This document shows, one piece after another, positions 21,134-29,000 of a DNA stretch of 64,000 nucleotides. The position numbers were made by a program, and so were the translations under genes. The stretch comes from Pelagimonas varians (GTDB lineage: Bacteria > Pseudomonadota > Alphaproteobacteria > Rhodobacterales > Rhodobacteraceae): NCBI RefSeq assembly GCF_003208435.1, contig NZ_QKMF01000013.1, positions 1 through 64,000 of the forward strand. The letters are read 5' to 3'. The notes under the pieces were generated by a model. The model ran no database searches. It was not told the DNA's origin and worked only from the letters and a program-made list of their open reading frames with translations. Positions within the stretch are counted from its first letter, which is position 1; each line of letters starts with the position of its first letter.

Positions 21134-22270
21134 ATGAAAAAATTCGGTGTAGGCATTATCGGTTGCGGTAATATTTCGGCGTCCTATCTCGGTCTGGCCC
21201 CTTTGTTTGAGGGGATCGAGGTCCGCGCCGTTGCGGACTTGAACTTAGAGACGGCGCAGGCCCGAGCTGCCGAGTTTTCGGTACGCGCGGGGACGATCGA
21301 AGAGCTGCTGACGGCCGAGGACATCGACATCGTCATCAACCTGACGGTTCCGGCAGCCCATTTTGAGGTGACCAAGCGGATACTTGAGGCGGGCAAACAC
21401 GCCTATTCGGAAAAGCCCTATGTGCTGACTTTGGAGGAAGGCGAAGCCTTGCGTTCCTTGGCGGCCAAAGAAGGGCTGCGTGTCGGGTCTGCGCCGGATA
21501 CTTTTCTAGGCGGCGCACATCAGCTTGCCCGGGCGGCCATAGACGAAGGTTTGGTCGGCGAAATCATCGGCGGCACCTGTCACGTCATGTCGCGCGGGAT
21601 GGAGGCTTGGCACCCCAATCCGGATTTCTTCTTTCTTCCCGGTGGGGGCCCTGTTCTTGACCTCGGGCCTTACTATATCACCAATCTTGTGCAGTTGATC
21701 GGGCCAGTCAAATCCGTGTCCGCCATGGCTTCGGCTAGTTTCAATACCCGCACCATCGGTATTGGTCCACGGACGGGCGAAACCGTGCCGGTGGAAACAC
21801 CCACCAATATTCACGCCGTTTTGGAATTTCAGAACGGTGCCTTGATTACCTTGGGGGCAAGTTGGGATGTGTGTGCGCACCGCCATGAAAATATGGAGCT
21901 GTATGGCAGCGGTGCCTCGCTTTACTTGCCGGATCCGAACTTCTTCGGAGGCGAGGTTTTGCTGGCCGAACAAGACGGCGACGTGGCCAGGGTGGCAGGG
22001 CGCGATCATCCCTTCTCAATCCCCAATGCCAAGGATGGGCAGGGTGCGGAGCGCGCCAATTATCGCTGCGCTGGCCTTGCGGATATGGCGGCGGGCATTG
22101 CATCGGGCAGGCCGCATCGCTGCAGTCTCGAACTTGCAACCCATGTCGTAGAAGTAATGACCGCGATTTTGAAATCAGCAGAGCAACGTCGTTGGGTTGA
22201 TATGGTTACAACCTGCGAACGGCCGGACGCGCTGACACCTGATCAAGCCCGCGCTTTGCTTGTGTCGTAG
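21134..22270 (+). CDS. Gfo/Idh/MocA family NAD(P)-dependent sugar oxidoreductase
   Basis: A 378-residue dehydrogenase with an N-terminal Rossmann fold (GIIGCGNISASYL, residues 8-20), the family EKPYVLT motif near residue 94 (the Lys contacts substrate), and a C-terminal alpha/beta substrate domain. GGGPVLDLGPYYI contains the conserved D-x-G-x-Y-like catalytic stretch. It begins 11 nt after the isomerase gene and ends the transporter operon. Together with the isomerase it suggests an oxidise-then-isomerise route for the imported glycoside, such as the 3-keto sugar routes, but no glycosidase is encoded here. Confidence 0.87.
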   Translation: MKKFGVGIIGCGNISASYLGLAPLFEGIEVRAVADLNLETAQARAAEFSVRAGTIEELLTAEDIDIVINLTVPAAHFEVTKRILEAGKHAYSEKPYVLTLEEGEALRSLAAKEGLRVGSAPDTFLGGAHQLARAAIDEGLVGEIIGGTCHVMSRGMEAWHPNPDFFFLPGGGPVLDLGPYYITNLVQLIGPVKSVSAMASASFNTRTIGIGPRTGETVPVETPTNIHAVLEFQNGALITLGASWDVCAHRHENMELYGSGASLYLPDPNFFGGEVLLAEQDGDVARVAGRDHPFSIPNAKDGQGAERANYRCAGLADMAAGIASGRPHRCSLELATHVVEVMTAILKSAEQRRWVDMVTTCERPDALTPDQARALLVS

Positions 22271-22709
22271 AAACAGGCACTACCTCCTGTGTCCCTCGAA
22301 TGGGATGTTCAAATGAGGGCGGGAAATGAAACAAGCGGGCGGTGTTTTCTCAAGCGCTGGCCGTGTGTAAGGCCGCGTTGGGCAAGAGCGAAAGTTCTTT
22401 GTCAAACCATTTTCCGGTTCATAGTCACAAGCTGGGGCGTCCAATTTTTGCCCCTGTAGATTGTGCTTTCAATCCCGCACGTGACTGAACATTGGCAATC
22501 TCCATGCACAGCCTTTTGCGCAGCCGGGTTTGTAAGGAATTGGGCCAGTTCCGTGCCACTTGGTGAACTTCCCACACAGGGGTTTTTTGACAAAAACCTT
22601 CTCACCCGCGCTGACGCAGTGCTTCACTTTCTGGCAATTGGAAACGTGGGAAATACCAAACTTACCCGCCGCGTTCGCGGGGGTTTATTGGTACTCATAT
22701 ATTTAAAAA
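22271..22709. other. 439-nt intergenic region without a convincing gene
   Basis: The region separates the sugar operon from tRNA-Tyr. It contains several small stem-forming stretches: CCCTC...GAGGG near 22300 and GGGGC...GCCCC near 22434-22454. Short open frames run on both strands, none with a ribosome-binding site or family likeness. I see no terminator with a T-run after the dehydrogenase gene, no repeat of the tRNA 3' end and no integrase remnant. Confidence 0.4.
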
Positions 22710-22796
22710 TGGTGGGCGACCCTGGAATCGAACCAGGCGTGAGTCGCCTCGAGGGAGTTACAGTCCCCTGCCACACCTTGCGGCCTGTCGCCCACC
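22710..22796 (-). tRNA. tRNA-Tyr (anticodon GTA)
   Basis: Read on the minus strand, the acceptor stem GGTGGGC pairs with GCCCACC and is followed by discriminator A. The anticodon loop is CTGTAAC between GGGGA and TCCCT, giving GTA. A long variable arm (type II), as expected for bacterial tRNA-Tyr, and a T-arm with TGGTTCGATTCCAGG are present. The 3' CCA is not encoded; the next bases are TTTTT. rlmB, an rRNA methyltransferase, is divergent and 128 nt away. Confidence 0.95.
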
Positions 22797-22828
22797 GTTG
22801 CGCCAACCAAAGTCGGCGTGAGGGGTGA

Positions 22829-22855
22829 ATTACAGTCGGCTCTTGGCGGCGTCAA
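22829..22855 (-). promoter_or_regulatory. candidate promoter of tRNA-Tyr
   Basis: On the minus strand TTGACG (22855-22850) and TGTAAT (22834-22829) each match five of six consensus bases, with a short 15-bp spacer. Transcription would start about 25 nt before the mature tRNA. The short spacer is the weak point. Confidence 0.4.
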
Positions 22856-22924
22856 CAGGAAAATTGCTTGGCAAGCGCGCAACATGGGTGCATGGAGTCC
22901 GGCAAGGCATAAAAGGCGCGTGAT

Positions 22925-23704
22925 ATGGTAGAAAAACCGAAGTGGGTGATTGAAAAAGAGCAGGCCAAGCGGGCCGCTGCGGCGGCAACTGTATGGCTGT
23001 TTGGGTTGCATGCGGTGCGAGATGCGCTGGTGAACCCCAAACGCGAACGGGTGCGGTTGATTCTGACCCCGAATGCTGCCGCGAAATTGGCTGATGCAAT
23101 TGAGGCGTCCGGCATGGAACCCGAAATTCAAGATCCGCGCCGGTTCAAAGCGCCGCTCGATCCACAGTCAGTGCATCAAGGCGCGGCACTCGAAGTGAAG
23201 CCGTTGAATTGGGGGTCACTAGAAGAAATTGCAATTCCCGGTGGTGACGCCCCACTGCGTTTGGTGTTGCTGGACCGTGTGACCGATCCGCATAACGTTG
23301 GGGCGGTATTGCGCTCTGCCGAGGTCTTCGGCGCGCAGGCCGTTATTGGCACGCGTCATCATTCCGCACCTGAAACCGGGGCCTTGGCCAAAACGGCATC
23401 GGGGGCTTTGGAACGGCAACCGTATTTGCGGATGCGCAACCTGTCAGACACGATCATCGACCTGCAAAAAATGGGGTTTCTGGTTCTGGGTCTTGATGGC
23501 GAAGCGGATCAAACCATTGAACAAGCCTTGGAGGGGCGTCGCGATCAGCCTGTGGCTTTGGTTCTTGGGGCCGAAGGCCCGGGCCTGCGTGAAAAAACCA
23601 AAGAGACCGTTGATAAACTCGTGAAAATCGATTTCACCGGTGAATTCGGCTCACTCAATGTTTCTAACGCGGCGGCTGTGGCGCTCTACGCTGCACGCGG
23701 CTAA
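22925..23704 (+). CDS. rlmB: 23S rRNA 2'-O-methyltransferase, TrmH/SpoU family (RlmB)
   Basis: A 259-residue SPOUT methyltransferase. A short N-terminal substrate-binding domain (WLFGLHAVRDAL, residues about 22-95) precedes the knotted catalytic domain. The three motifs are visible: DPHNVGAVLRSAEVFG, LVLGAEGPGLR, and SLNVSNAAAVALY, which forms the SAM-binding knot. RlmB methylates G2251 of 23S rRNA, and the motif set fits RlmB best; TrmH proper is shorter. ATG 22925 lacks a strong ribosome-binding site. Its N-terminus starts with a basic stretch (KPKWVIEKEQAKRAAAAA). Confidence 0.88.
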   Translation: MVEKPKWVIEKEQAKRAAAAATVWLFGLHAVRDALVNPKRERVRLILTPNAAAKLADAIEASGMEPEIQDPRRFKAPLDPQSVHQGAALEVKPLNWGSLEEIAIPGGDAPLRLVLLDRVTDPHNVGAVLRSAEVFGAQAVIGTRHHSAPETGALAKTASGALERQPYLRMRNLSDTIIDLQKMGFLVLGLDGEADQTIEQALEGRRDQPVALVLGAEGPGLREKTKETVDKLVKIDFTGEFGSLNVSNAAAVALYAARG

Positions 23705-24030
23705 CTGATCCGGAAAAACAAGCGAGCGCCTCGGCAGGGGCCTCGCCTTGCCGCGCGAGGGGCGAAAGCACTCTCTTTTGGGTGGCGAACACAGTCTCAA
23801 AGCCCTCAAATCAGATTTTTCAATCCACAAGCGGTAGTTCGTTTGACGCCAATTGATTGGTTTGATTTGATTGTGGCCGGGCCTGACGGTTTGTCCCAAC
23901 GCACAGCGTCAGCCGCCCCTGAGCCTACTTTGTCAAAGCCGCAGGGCGCTTGATGAGATTCTCTTGGTATCCGGGGCTGTAGAAATGAAATTTCGCCCCA
24001 TATACAGTGAGAGAGAAAAACAGGACGCTT
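23705..24030. other. 326-nt intergenic region with one hairpin
   Basis: CGGCAGGG (23732-23739) pairs with CCTTGCCG (23746-23753) around a 6-nt loop, 28 nt after the rlmB stop. It is a weak terminator candidate, since no T-run follows closely (CTCTCTTTT is 20 nt further). The rest is AT-richer than neighbouring genes, with TTGATT-type repetition near 23850-23875. It presumably holds the promoter of the zinc-ribbon gene. No other gene is seen. Confidence 0.4.
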
Positions 24031-24363
24031 ATGGACCCGAAAATCGCAACTTGTTGTTATTGCGGCACCCGCGCAGCTTTGGTGATGGATAAATCCCACC
24101 ATGAACTGGTTTGCAGCTCGTGCGGCGCACCTTTGCACAATTTGAAACGCATGCGGACCGATGCGGTCGAAGGCCACCCTTATGCGCCGTCTCATATGAC
24201 TGGCCCTGCGCGACCTGCAACCCACCCGTATGGGGCGGTCGATCATCGCAAACCGCCGAAAGGCGACTATTCGCGCAAGCGCAAAAAATCAAAAAAACGC
24301 AAAAGTCTGGGCCGAAAGATCTTCAAGGAGGCGTTTGATTTGATCGAGGATATCTTTGACTAG
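24031..24363 (+). CDS. small zinc-ribbon protein with basic C-terminus
   Basis: A 110-residue protein of unknown function. Residues about 7-35 form a zinc ribbon (CCYCGTR...CSSCGAPL, two CxxC pairs 21 residues apart). Residues 75-95 are very basic (KRKKSKKRKSLGRK), and the end is acidic/hydrophobic (FDLIEDIFD). ATG 24031 is chosen with AGGAC upstream; an earlier frame start at 24007 adds eight residues without a better site. The form suggests a nucleic-acid-associated protein. It stands alone between rlmB and ribB. Confidence 0.72.
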   Translation: MDPKIATCCYCGTRAALVMDKSHHELVCSSCGAPLHNLKRMRTDAVEGHPYAPSHMTGPARPATHPYGAVDHRKPPKGDYSRKRKKSKKRKSLGRKIFKEAFDLIEDIFD

Positions 24364-24449
24364 ACGAATGGCCCCTATGCGCCGTGACGTTTCCTCTGGT
24401 CAAAATCCGCTCTGCGGGGTATTTGCGCCTTTAATATTCAGGAGGCGAC

Positions 24450-25577
24450 ATGGCTGATTACGAGACACCCGGACCGGTTGAAGAAAACTGGAAAGACGCC
24501 ATTTCTTCGGTCGAAGAAATCATCGATGACGCCCGCAACGGGCGTATGTTCATCCTTGTGGATCACGAAGACCGTGAAAACGAAGGTGATCTTGTGATTC
24601 CGGCGCAATGGGCAACGCCCGATGCAATCAACTTTATGGCGCTCTATGGGCGCGGGTTGATTTGCCTTGCCATGACACCGACTCGGGTCGAAGAATTGGG
24701 TTTGTCATTAATGTCGACGAACAATTCATCGCGCCACGAAACAGCGTTCACGACCTCGATCGAAGCGCGTGAAGGGGTGACCACGGGCATCTCGGCCGCT
24801 GATCGTGCCCGTACTGTGGCAGTTGCTATCGACGCGTCCAAGGGGCAGACCGATATCGCGACGCCGGGCCATGTCTTTCCACTGCGCGCCAAAGCAGGCG
24901 GTGTTCTGGTGCGCGCGGGCCATACCGAAGCCGCGGTTGACGTCAGCCGCTTGGCAGGCCTGAACCCCGCTGGTGTGATTTGTGAGATCATGAATGACGA
25001 CGGCACAATGTCTCGTTTGCCGGAATTGGTGGCCTTTTCGCAGCGCCACGGCATCAAGATAGGCACAATTTCCGACTTGATTTCGTACCGTCGCCGCCAT
25101 GACAACCTTGTCAAAGTGCGCACCGAAGAAGTCATCCAAAGTGAATTTGGTGGCGATTGGAACATGCGTGTCTACACGGACGAAACCCACGGCGACGAGC
25201 ACATCGTTCTGACCAAAGGTGACATTTCCGGAGACGATCCGGTTTTGGTGCGCATGCACGCACTCGACCCGATGTTGGACGTTGTTGGCACCGGCCCAAA
25301 AGGCCGTGCCCATGAGTTTGAACATGCGATGGCCGAAGTTGCAAAAGAAGGGCGCGGTGTCGTCGTTTTGCTGCGGGATACTTCGATGAAGCTGGATCCG
25401 GTGGAGGGCGTATCGCCCAAGACCCTGCGCCAATACGGTTTGGGCGCGCAAATCCTGTCGTCTCTGGGGCTTTCGAAGCTGACATTGCTGACCAATTCCC
25501 CGACGCCCAAAATTGTTGGCCTTGACGCCTACGGTTTGGAAATTGTTGGTACGCGTAAGATTTCGGAGCTGGGGTAA
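24450..25577 (+). CDS. ribB: 3,4-dihydroxy-2-butanone-4-phosphate synthase with degenerate RibA-like domain (RibBX)
   Basis: A 375-residue two-domain protein. Residues 1-215 are a complete RibB domain, turning ribulose-5-P into formate and the four-carbon riboflavin precursor; DHEDRENEGDL (38-48) carries the metal/acid cluster, and TPGHVFPLRA and HTEAAVDVSRLAG are intact. Residues 225-375 have the outline of GTP cyclohydrolase II (ending GLGAQILSSLGLSKLTLLTN). They lack the three zinc cysteines and the SRRCDCG-type loop, so this half cannot be a normal RibA. This RibBX form is known in proteobacteria. AGGAGG precedes ATG 24450. ribH overlaps its stop by 1 nt. Confidence 0.92.
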   Translation: MADYETPGPVEENWKDAISSVEEIIDDARNGRMFILVDHEDRENEGDLVIPAQWATPDAINFMALYGRGLICLAMTPTRVEELGLSLMSTNNSSRHETAFTTSIEAREGVTTGISAADRARTVAVAIDASKGQTDIATPGHVFPLRAKAGGVLVRAGHTEAAVDVSRLAGLNPAGVICEIMNDDGTMSRLPELVAFSQRHGIKIGTISDLISYRRRHDNLVKVRTEEVIQSEFGGDWNMRVYTDETHGDEHIVLTKGDISGDDPVLVRMHALDPMLDVVGTGPKGRAHEFEHAMAEVAKEGRGVVVLLRDTSMKLDPVEGVSPKTLRQYGLGAQILSSLGLSKLTLLTNSPTPKIVGLDAYGLEIVGTRKISELG

Positions 25578-26128
25578 TGGCATCTTCCATCAATCACCAT
25601 GTTATGGAGCGGGCAGAATTTGACAGACCTGTCAAAATTCTGATCGTAACATCGCCGTATTACAAAGACATCGCCGATGAACAGGTTGTCGGTGCCAAGG
25701 CCGAAATCGAGGCCGCTGGCGGTACATGGGACGTGGCCGAAGTGCCCGGTGCGTTGGAAATTCCAACAGCCATCGGCATTGCGGAACGGATGAGCAATTT
25801 CGACGGTTATGTTGCGTTGGGCTGCGTGATCCGCGGCGAAACCACCCACTATGACACCGTGTGTAACGACAGTTCTCGCGCGATCACTTTGTTGGGCTTG
25901 CAGGGGCTTTGCATCGGCAACGGCATCTTGACTGTCGAGAATTACGAACAGGCGCGCGTTCGCGCAGAAGTGGCCGAACAAAACAAGGGCGGCGGGGCAG
26001 CTGCGGCGGCCTTGCATCTTGTGGCGCTTGCTCGTAAGTGGGGCGGTCCGCGCAAGGGGGTTGGTTTCAAACCGGCCTCTGATGAAATTCAGATCGCGGG
26101 CGCTGCCAAAGGACCGAACCTCGCATGA
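25577..26128 (+). CDS. ribH: 6,7-dimethyl-8-ribityllumazine synthase
   Basis: A 183-residue lumazine synthase joining the RibB product with the pyrimidine precursor in the second-last step of riboflavin synthesis. Family motifs: EVPGALEIPTAI, GCVIRGETTHYD with the catalytic His in that block, and GILTVENYEQA. It carries about 15 extra residues at both ends compared with E. coli RibH. The start uses TAATG, sharing one base with the ribB stop. nusB overlaps its end by 4 nt. Confidence 0.95.
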   Translation: MASSINHHVMERAEFDRPVKILIVTSPYYKDIADEQVVGAKAEIEAAGGTWDVAEVPGALEIPTAIGIAERMSNFDGYVALGCVIRGETTHYDTVCNDSSRAITLLGLQGLCIGNGILTVENYEQARVRAEVAEQNKGGGAAAAALHLVALARKWGGPRKGVGFKPASDEIQIAGAAKGPNLA

Positions 26129-26610
26129 CTGAACTATCCGGCAAGATTTCTGGTAACCAGAAACGCAAAATGAAATCCGCATCTCGGTTTTTTGCCGTGC
26201 AAGCGCTGTTTCAGATGGAACAGTCTGAACAAGGCTTGGATAAAGTCCGGCAGGAATTCATCGATCATCGCTTTGGCGCAATGGTCGATGATGGTGTTGA
26301 AATGCTTGAGGGCGACGTTGTCCTGTTTTCCAGCATTTTGGAAAGCGCGATTAGCTATCAGGCCAAAATTGACCAGATGACAGATCGCGCGTTGGTCGCG
26401 AAATGGCCTATCAACCGCATCGACACGACTATGCGGGCGTTGTTCCGCGCCGCCGGTGCGGAACTGCAGTCGCAAGACACCCCGCCTAAAGTTGTGATTT
26501 CGGAATTTGTCAGTGTGGCCGAGGCATTTTTTCCTGATGGCAAAGAAACCAAATTTGTGAATGCCGTGCTTGACCATATGGCACGCGAAGCCAAGCCGGA
26601 GGCATTCTAA
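26125..26610 (+). CDS. nusB: transcription antitermination factor NusB
   Basis: A 161-residue all-helical NusB, part of the NusB-NusE complex that binds boxA RNA for rRNA antitermination. Recognisable are RFFAVQALFQMEQ (residues about 21-33), AKWPINRIDTTMRALFRAAGAEL and the C-terminal FVNAVLDHMAREAKP. A ~15-residue basic N-terminal extension is present. It is coupled to ribH by ATGA; the ribH-nusB pairing is widely conserved in bacteria. Confidence 0.94.
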   Translation: MTELSGKISGNQKRKMKSASRFFAVQALFQMEQSEQGLDKVRQEFIDHRFGAMVDDGVEMLEGDVVLFSSILESAISYQAKIDQMTDRALVAKWPINRIDTTMRALFRAAGAELQSQDTPPKVVISEFVSVAEAFFPDGKETKFVNAVLDHMAREAKPEAF

Positions 26611-26675
26611 AACACTGCACGTCGCAGAGCCGGTTTTAGCAATTTGGACGTATCTGCCATCGCAGTGACACAGGC

Positions 26676-26695
26676 CCGGTGCAGTGGTGCACCGG
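26676..26695. terminator. perfect hairpin between convergent nusB and histidine kinase
   Basis: CCGGTGCA (26676-26683) pairs with TGCACCGG (26688-26695) around a GTGG loop. The stem ends one base before the stop codon of the kinase gene on the other strand. No T-run follows on either strand, so it may act as an mRNA 3'-end stabiliser or a Rho-linked stop rather than a true intrinsic terminator. Confidence 0.45.
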
Positions 26696-28336
26696 CTAAT
26701 CGTATCCATGTTCTATCAGTACCGAGCAAGACGATTTGATGAGCGTCAAAAGCTCTTTCTTGCGAAACGGCTTGGTCAAAAAGTCGTTCATGCCCGCCGC
26801 AAGACAGGCTTCCACGTCGCTTGGTTGAGCATTTGCAGTCAAAGCGATGATCGTACACGCAGGCCAATCAGCCTTTTTTTCGAACGCGCGTATAACGTGA
26901 GTGGCCTCTATCCCACCTAGTTTAGGCATCGACAAGTCCATCAAGATGAGATCGCATCGGCTCGATTTGTAGGCCTCAACCACTTGTTGGCCATTGTTTG
27001 CAAAACGCAGGTTTGCCCCGGTCGGTGCAAGTATTTTTTCGACCAATAGCTGGTTGGTCTTATTGTCATCCGCGACAATGATCCTGAGCCCATTCATCAT
27101 TTGGATCGGCTGGGTTGACAAAGCGTCAGTCCGCGACGCCGATTGGATCGTTTTTTTGTTCCGGAATGATGTAAGCGGGGCCTGTGGCGGACGCGACAAG
27201 ACTTTGGTGTCCCGTGCAATTTGCAGGTTCAAGTCGATTGAAAAAGTGGAGCCTTGACCCAAAGTAGAGGCCACTGTGATCTTGCCGCCCATGCGCTCAA
27301 CCAAGGCTTTGGTGATCGCAAGGCCAAGTCCAGTGCCTTCGACCCGTCTCGTGGCCGTGCTATCCACTTGTTCAAAAGCTGAAAAAATGATGTTTTGCTG
27401 ATCGTCTCCAATGCCCGGACCAGTGTCCGACACCGATATCCGCAAGGGTAGGCATGCGTCACGGCGATAGGACACACCAAGGGCGATATGTCCCCGTTCG
27501 GTGAACTTGATCGCATTGCCTAGTAGATTCAGAATGATTTGCCGAATTTTGTGCGCGTCGCCAATAAATGTGTCTGGGATTGTTTCCGGATATTCAGTTC
27601 GTAGATCGATGCCTTTGTTGTCCGCTCTGGACCAAAGCAGGGCACCGACGTCTTCGACCTGATCCCGCAGGGAAAATGCCTGATCTTGCAAGGAAATTTT
27701 GTCCGCTTGAATCTTTGAAAAATCCAGGACGTCGTTGATTATTTTGAGAAGGGCAGTCGCAGACTTATAAATTGTGTTTGAAAAAAGCGCTTGTTGATCG
27801 TCCAGTTCCGTTTCGTTCAACAGTTCAGAGATCCCTAGAATGCCGTTCATCGGGGTTCTGATTTCATGGCTCATATTGGCCAAAAAGCGCTCTTTGGCCT
27901 GATTCGCTTCCTCAGCTTTTTCTTTTGCGATCTTGGTCAGCTCAAGCGCCATATCAAGTTCACGTTCGGATGTGACGTCGTTAGACGTGCCGACCAGATG
28001 CGTTAAGATGCCAGCATCATTAAAGATGGGCTCCAACGTGGTGTTCAGGTAAATGGTTCTTTGAACATAGGGCAGCGTCACTTCGTAGGTTTGGGTGACC
28101 CGCGCCTCCAACACTCTTTTATGTAGTGCAAAGGCATGCTCCCCCACAGCTCCCCCGAATAATTCCAGTGCGGTCTTGCCTTCATATTCTCCGGGCGAAA
28201 AACCGGTCAAAGAACGGCCTTTTCTATTCATTAAAGCATACCGAGGCAGGCCATCGTCTCCGACTTCCAGAACAAACAGCGCTTGCCCCACTGCGTCTAA
28301 AACAGCTTTCTGGAACGTGGAACCGCCTTGAAACAC
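26696..28336 (-). CDS. hybrid sensor histidine kinase (PAS-HisKA-HATPase-REC)
   Basis: About 546 residues, without membrane segments, so a cytoplasmic sensor. Domains: PAS (residues about 10-125), coiled linker (ELDMALELTKIAKEKAEEANQ), HisKA with phospho-acceptor His near residue 157 (MSHEIRTPMNG), HATPase with N-box and G-boxes (DTGPGIGDDQQ, GTGLGLAI), and a C-terminal receiver with Asp near 467 (CDLILMDLSMP). The frame opens with only TTG/GTG candidates; GTG 28336 is favoured because AGGAAG lies 5 nt upstream, but TTG 28351 is possible. No HPt protein or response regulator is adjacent, so the output partner is elsewhere. Confidence 0.85.
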   Translation of the reverse strand: MFQGGSTFQKAVLDAVGQALFVLEVGDDGLPRYALMNRKGRSLTGFSPGEYEGKTALELFGGAVGEHAFALHKRVLEARVTQTYEVTLPYVQRTIYLNTTLEPIFNDAGILTHLVGTSNDVTSERELDMALELTKIAKEKAEEANQAKERFLANMSHEIRTPMNGILGISELLNETELDDQQALFSNTIYKSATALLKIINDVLDFSKIQADKISLQDQAFSLRDQVEDVGALLWSRADNKGIDLRTEYPETIPDTFIGDAHKIRQIILNLLGNAIKFTERGHIALGVSYRRDACLPLRISVSDTGPGIGDDQQNIIFSAFEQVDSTATRRVEGTGLGLAITKALVERMGGKITVASTLGQGSTFSIDLNLQIARDTKVLSRPPQAPLTSFRNKKTIQSASRTDALSTQPIQMMNGLRIIVADDNKTNQLLVEKILAPTGANLRFANNGQQVVEAYKSSRCDLILMDLSMPKLGGIEATHVIRAFEKKADWPACTIIALTANAQPSDVEACLAAGMNDFLTKPFRKKELLTLIKSSCSVLIEHGYD

Positions 28337-28620
28337 CAATTCTTCCTGCAAAACTCAAGCGCCCTTGATTGGGTTGCTCTGTGAACACTGACCCTTTTCT
28401 AAGGTGTAGGGGTTATCATTTTATGTAGTTGACCGCCCCGGGGGGCTGAATTCAAACCGCGTATCAAGTCGTCTTGCGCGGCTTGCGCTCAGGCACATAG
28501 GCTGTTGTTCGCTGAATTAATGGGCCGTGATTACAGATTTGAACCGGTAGCGGCACTGCGGGCTTGTTTTTTGCAATTTTAAATCTATTCTAAAAGCAGA
28601 ATGCATTGGAGGTCAGGAAA

Positions 28621-28941
28621 ATGCCGGCTTTGGTGAAACTCTATATCCGTCAGGTTGTGGTCGGGTTTGGTTTGGCAGCGTTGTTTGTGGGCATGCTGCT
28701 TTGGATGAATGTCGCCAATCTAGGGACTTTGGTGGCCGCGTCGGACATTGGCTTTGTCGCAGTTATCATGCTGTGGGTGTTCAACGGAATCGTTTTTGCT
28801 GGCGTTCAGTTTTCAATTGTTATCATGCGGATGGGCAGTGATGGCCCGCGTGGTGGCAAACGTGAACCACGTGTGACTGGCGAACGGGCGCGGGTACATG
28901 TGATCGAGCAAAAACCACCTCATATTCTTGGGCGGCGCTAA
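28621..28941 (+). CDS. small membrane protein, two TM segments
   Basis: A 106-residue protein with two hydrophobic stretches (about residues 10-32 and 42-68) and a basic cytoplasmic tail (RMGSDGPRGGKREPRV...). GGAGG lies 8 nt before ATG 28621, which decides the start over a longer frame. I recognise no functional family. It stands alone with its own strong terminator and is divergent from the histidine kinase (284 nt between them). Confidence 0.7.
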   Translation: MPALVKLYIRQVVVGFGLAALFVGMLLWMNVANLGTLVAASDIGFVAVIMLWVFNGIVFAGVQFSIVIMRMGSDGPRGGKREPRVTGERARVHVIEQKPPHILGRR

Positions 28942-28966
28942 ACGTCTCATTGATAACGCAGTTTGT

Positions 28967-28997
28967 AACCGGTTCCGCCATGGGACCGGTTTTTTTT
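28967..28997 (+). terminator. strong Rho-independent terminator
   Basis: AACCGGTTCC (28967-28976) pairs with GGGACCGGTT (28982-28991; one G-T pair) around GCCAT, and is followed by a run of T to 28997. It ends the transcript of the small membrane protein and isolates it from the structured region that follows. Confidence 0.9.
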
Positions 28998-29000
28998 GGA

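Noticed and set aside
22342-22488. 48-codon frame (GTG start) in the gap before tRNA-Tyr
   Set aside because: The composition looks faintly protein-like, but there is no ribosome-binding site and no family, and opposite-strand frames are equally open.
22555-22600. Possible tRNA fragment on the minus strand near tRNA-Tyr
   Set aside because: A short GGAAGTTCACC-like stretch recalls a T-arm, but stem pairing is poor and no acceptor or anticodon arm can be placed.
24364-24449. FMN riboswitch before ribB
   Set aside because: Only 86 nt separate the genes and none of the conserved RFN blocks is visible.
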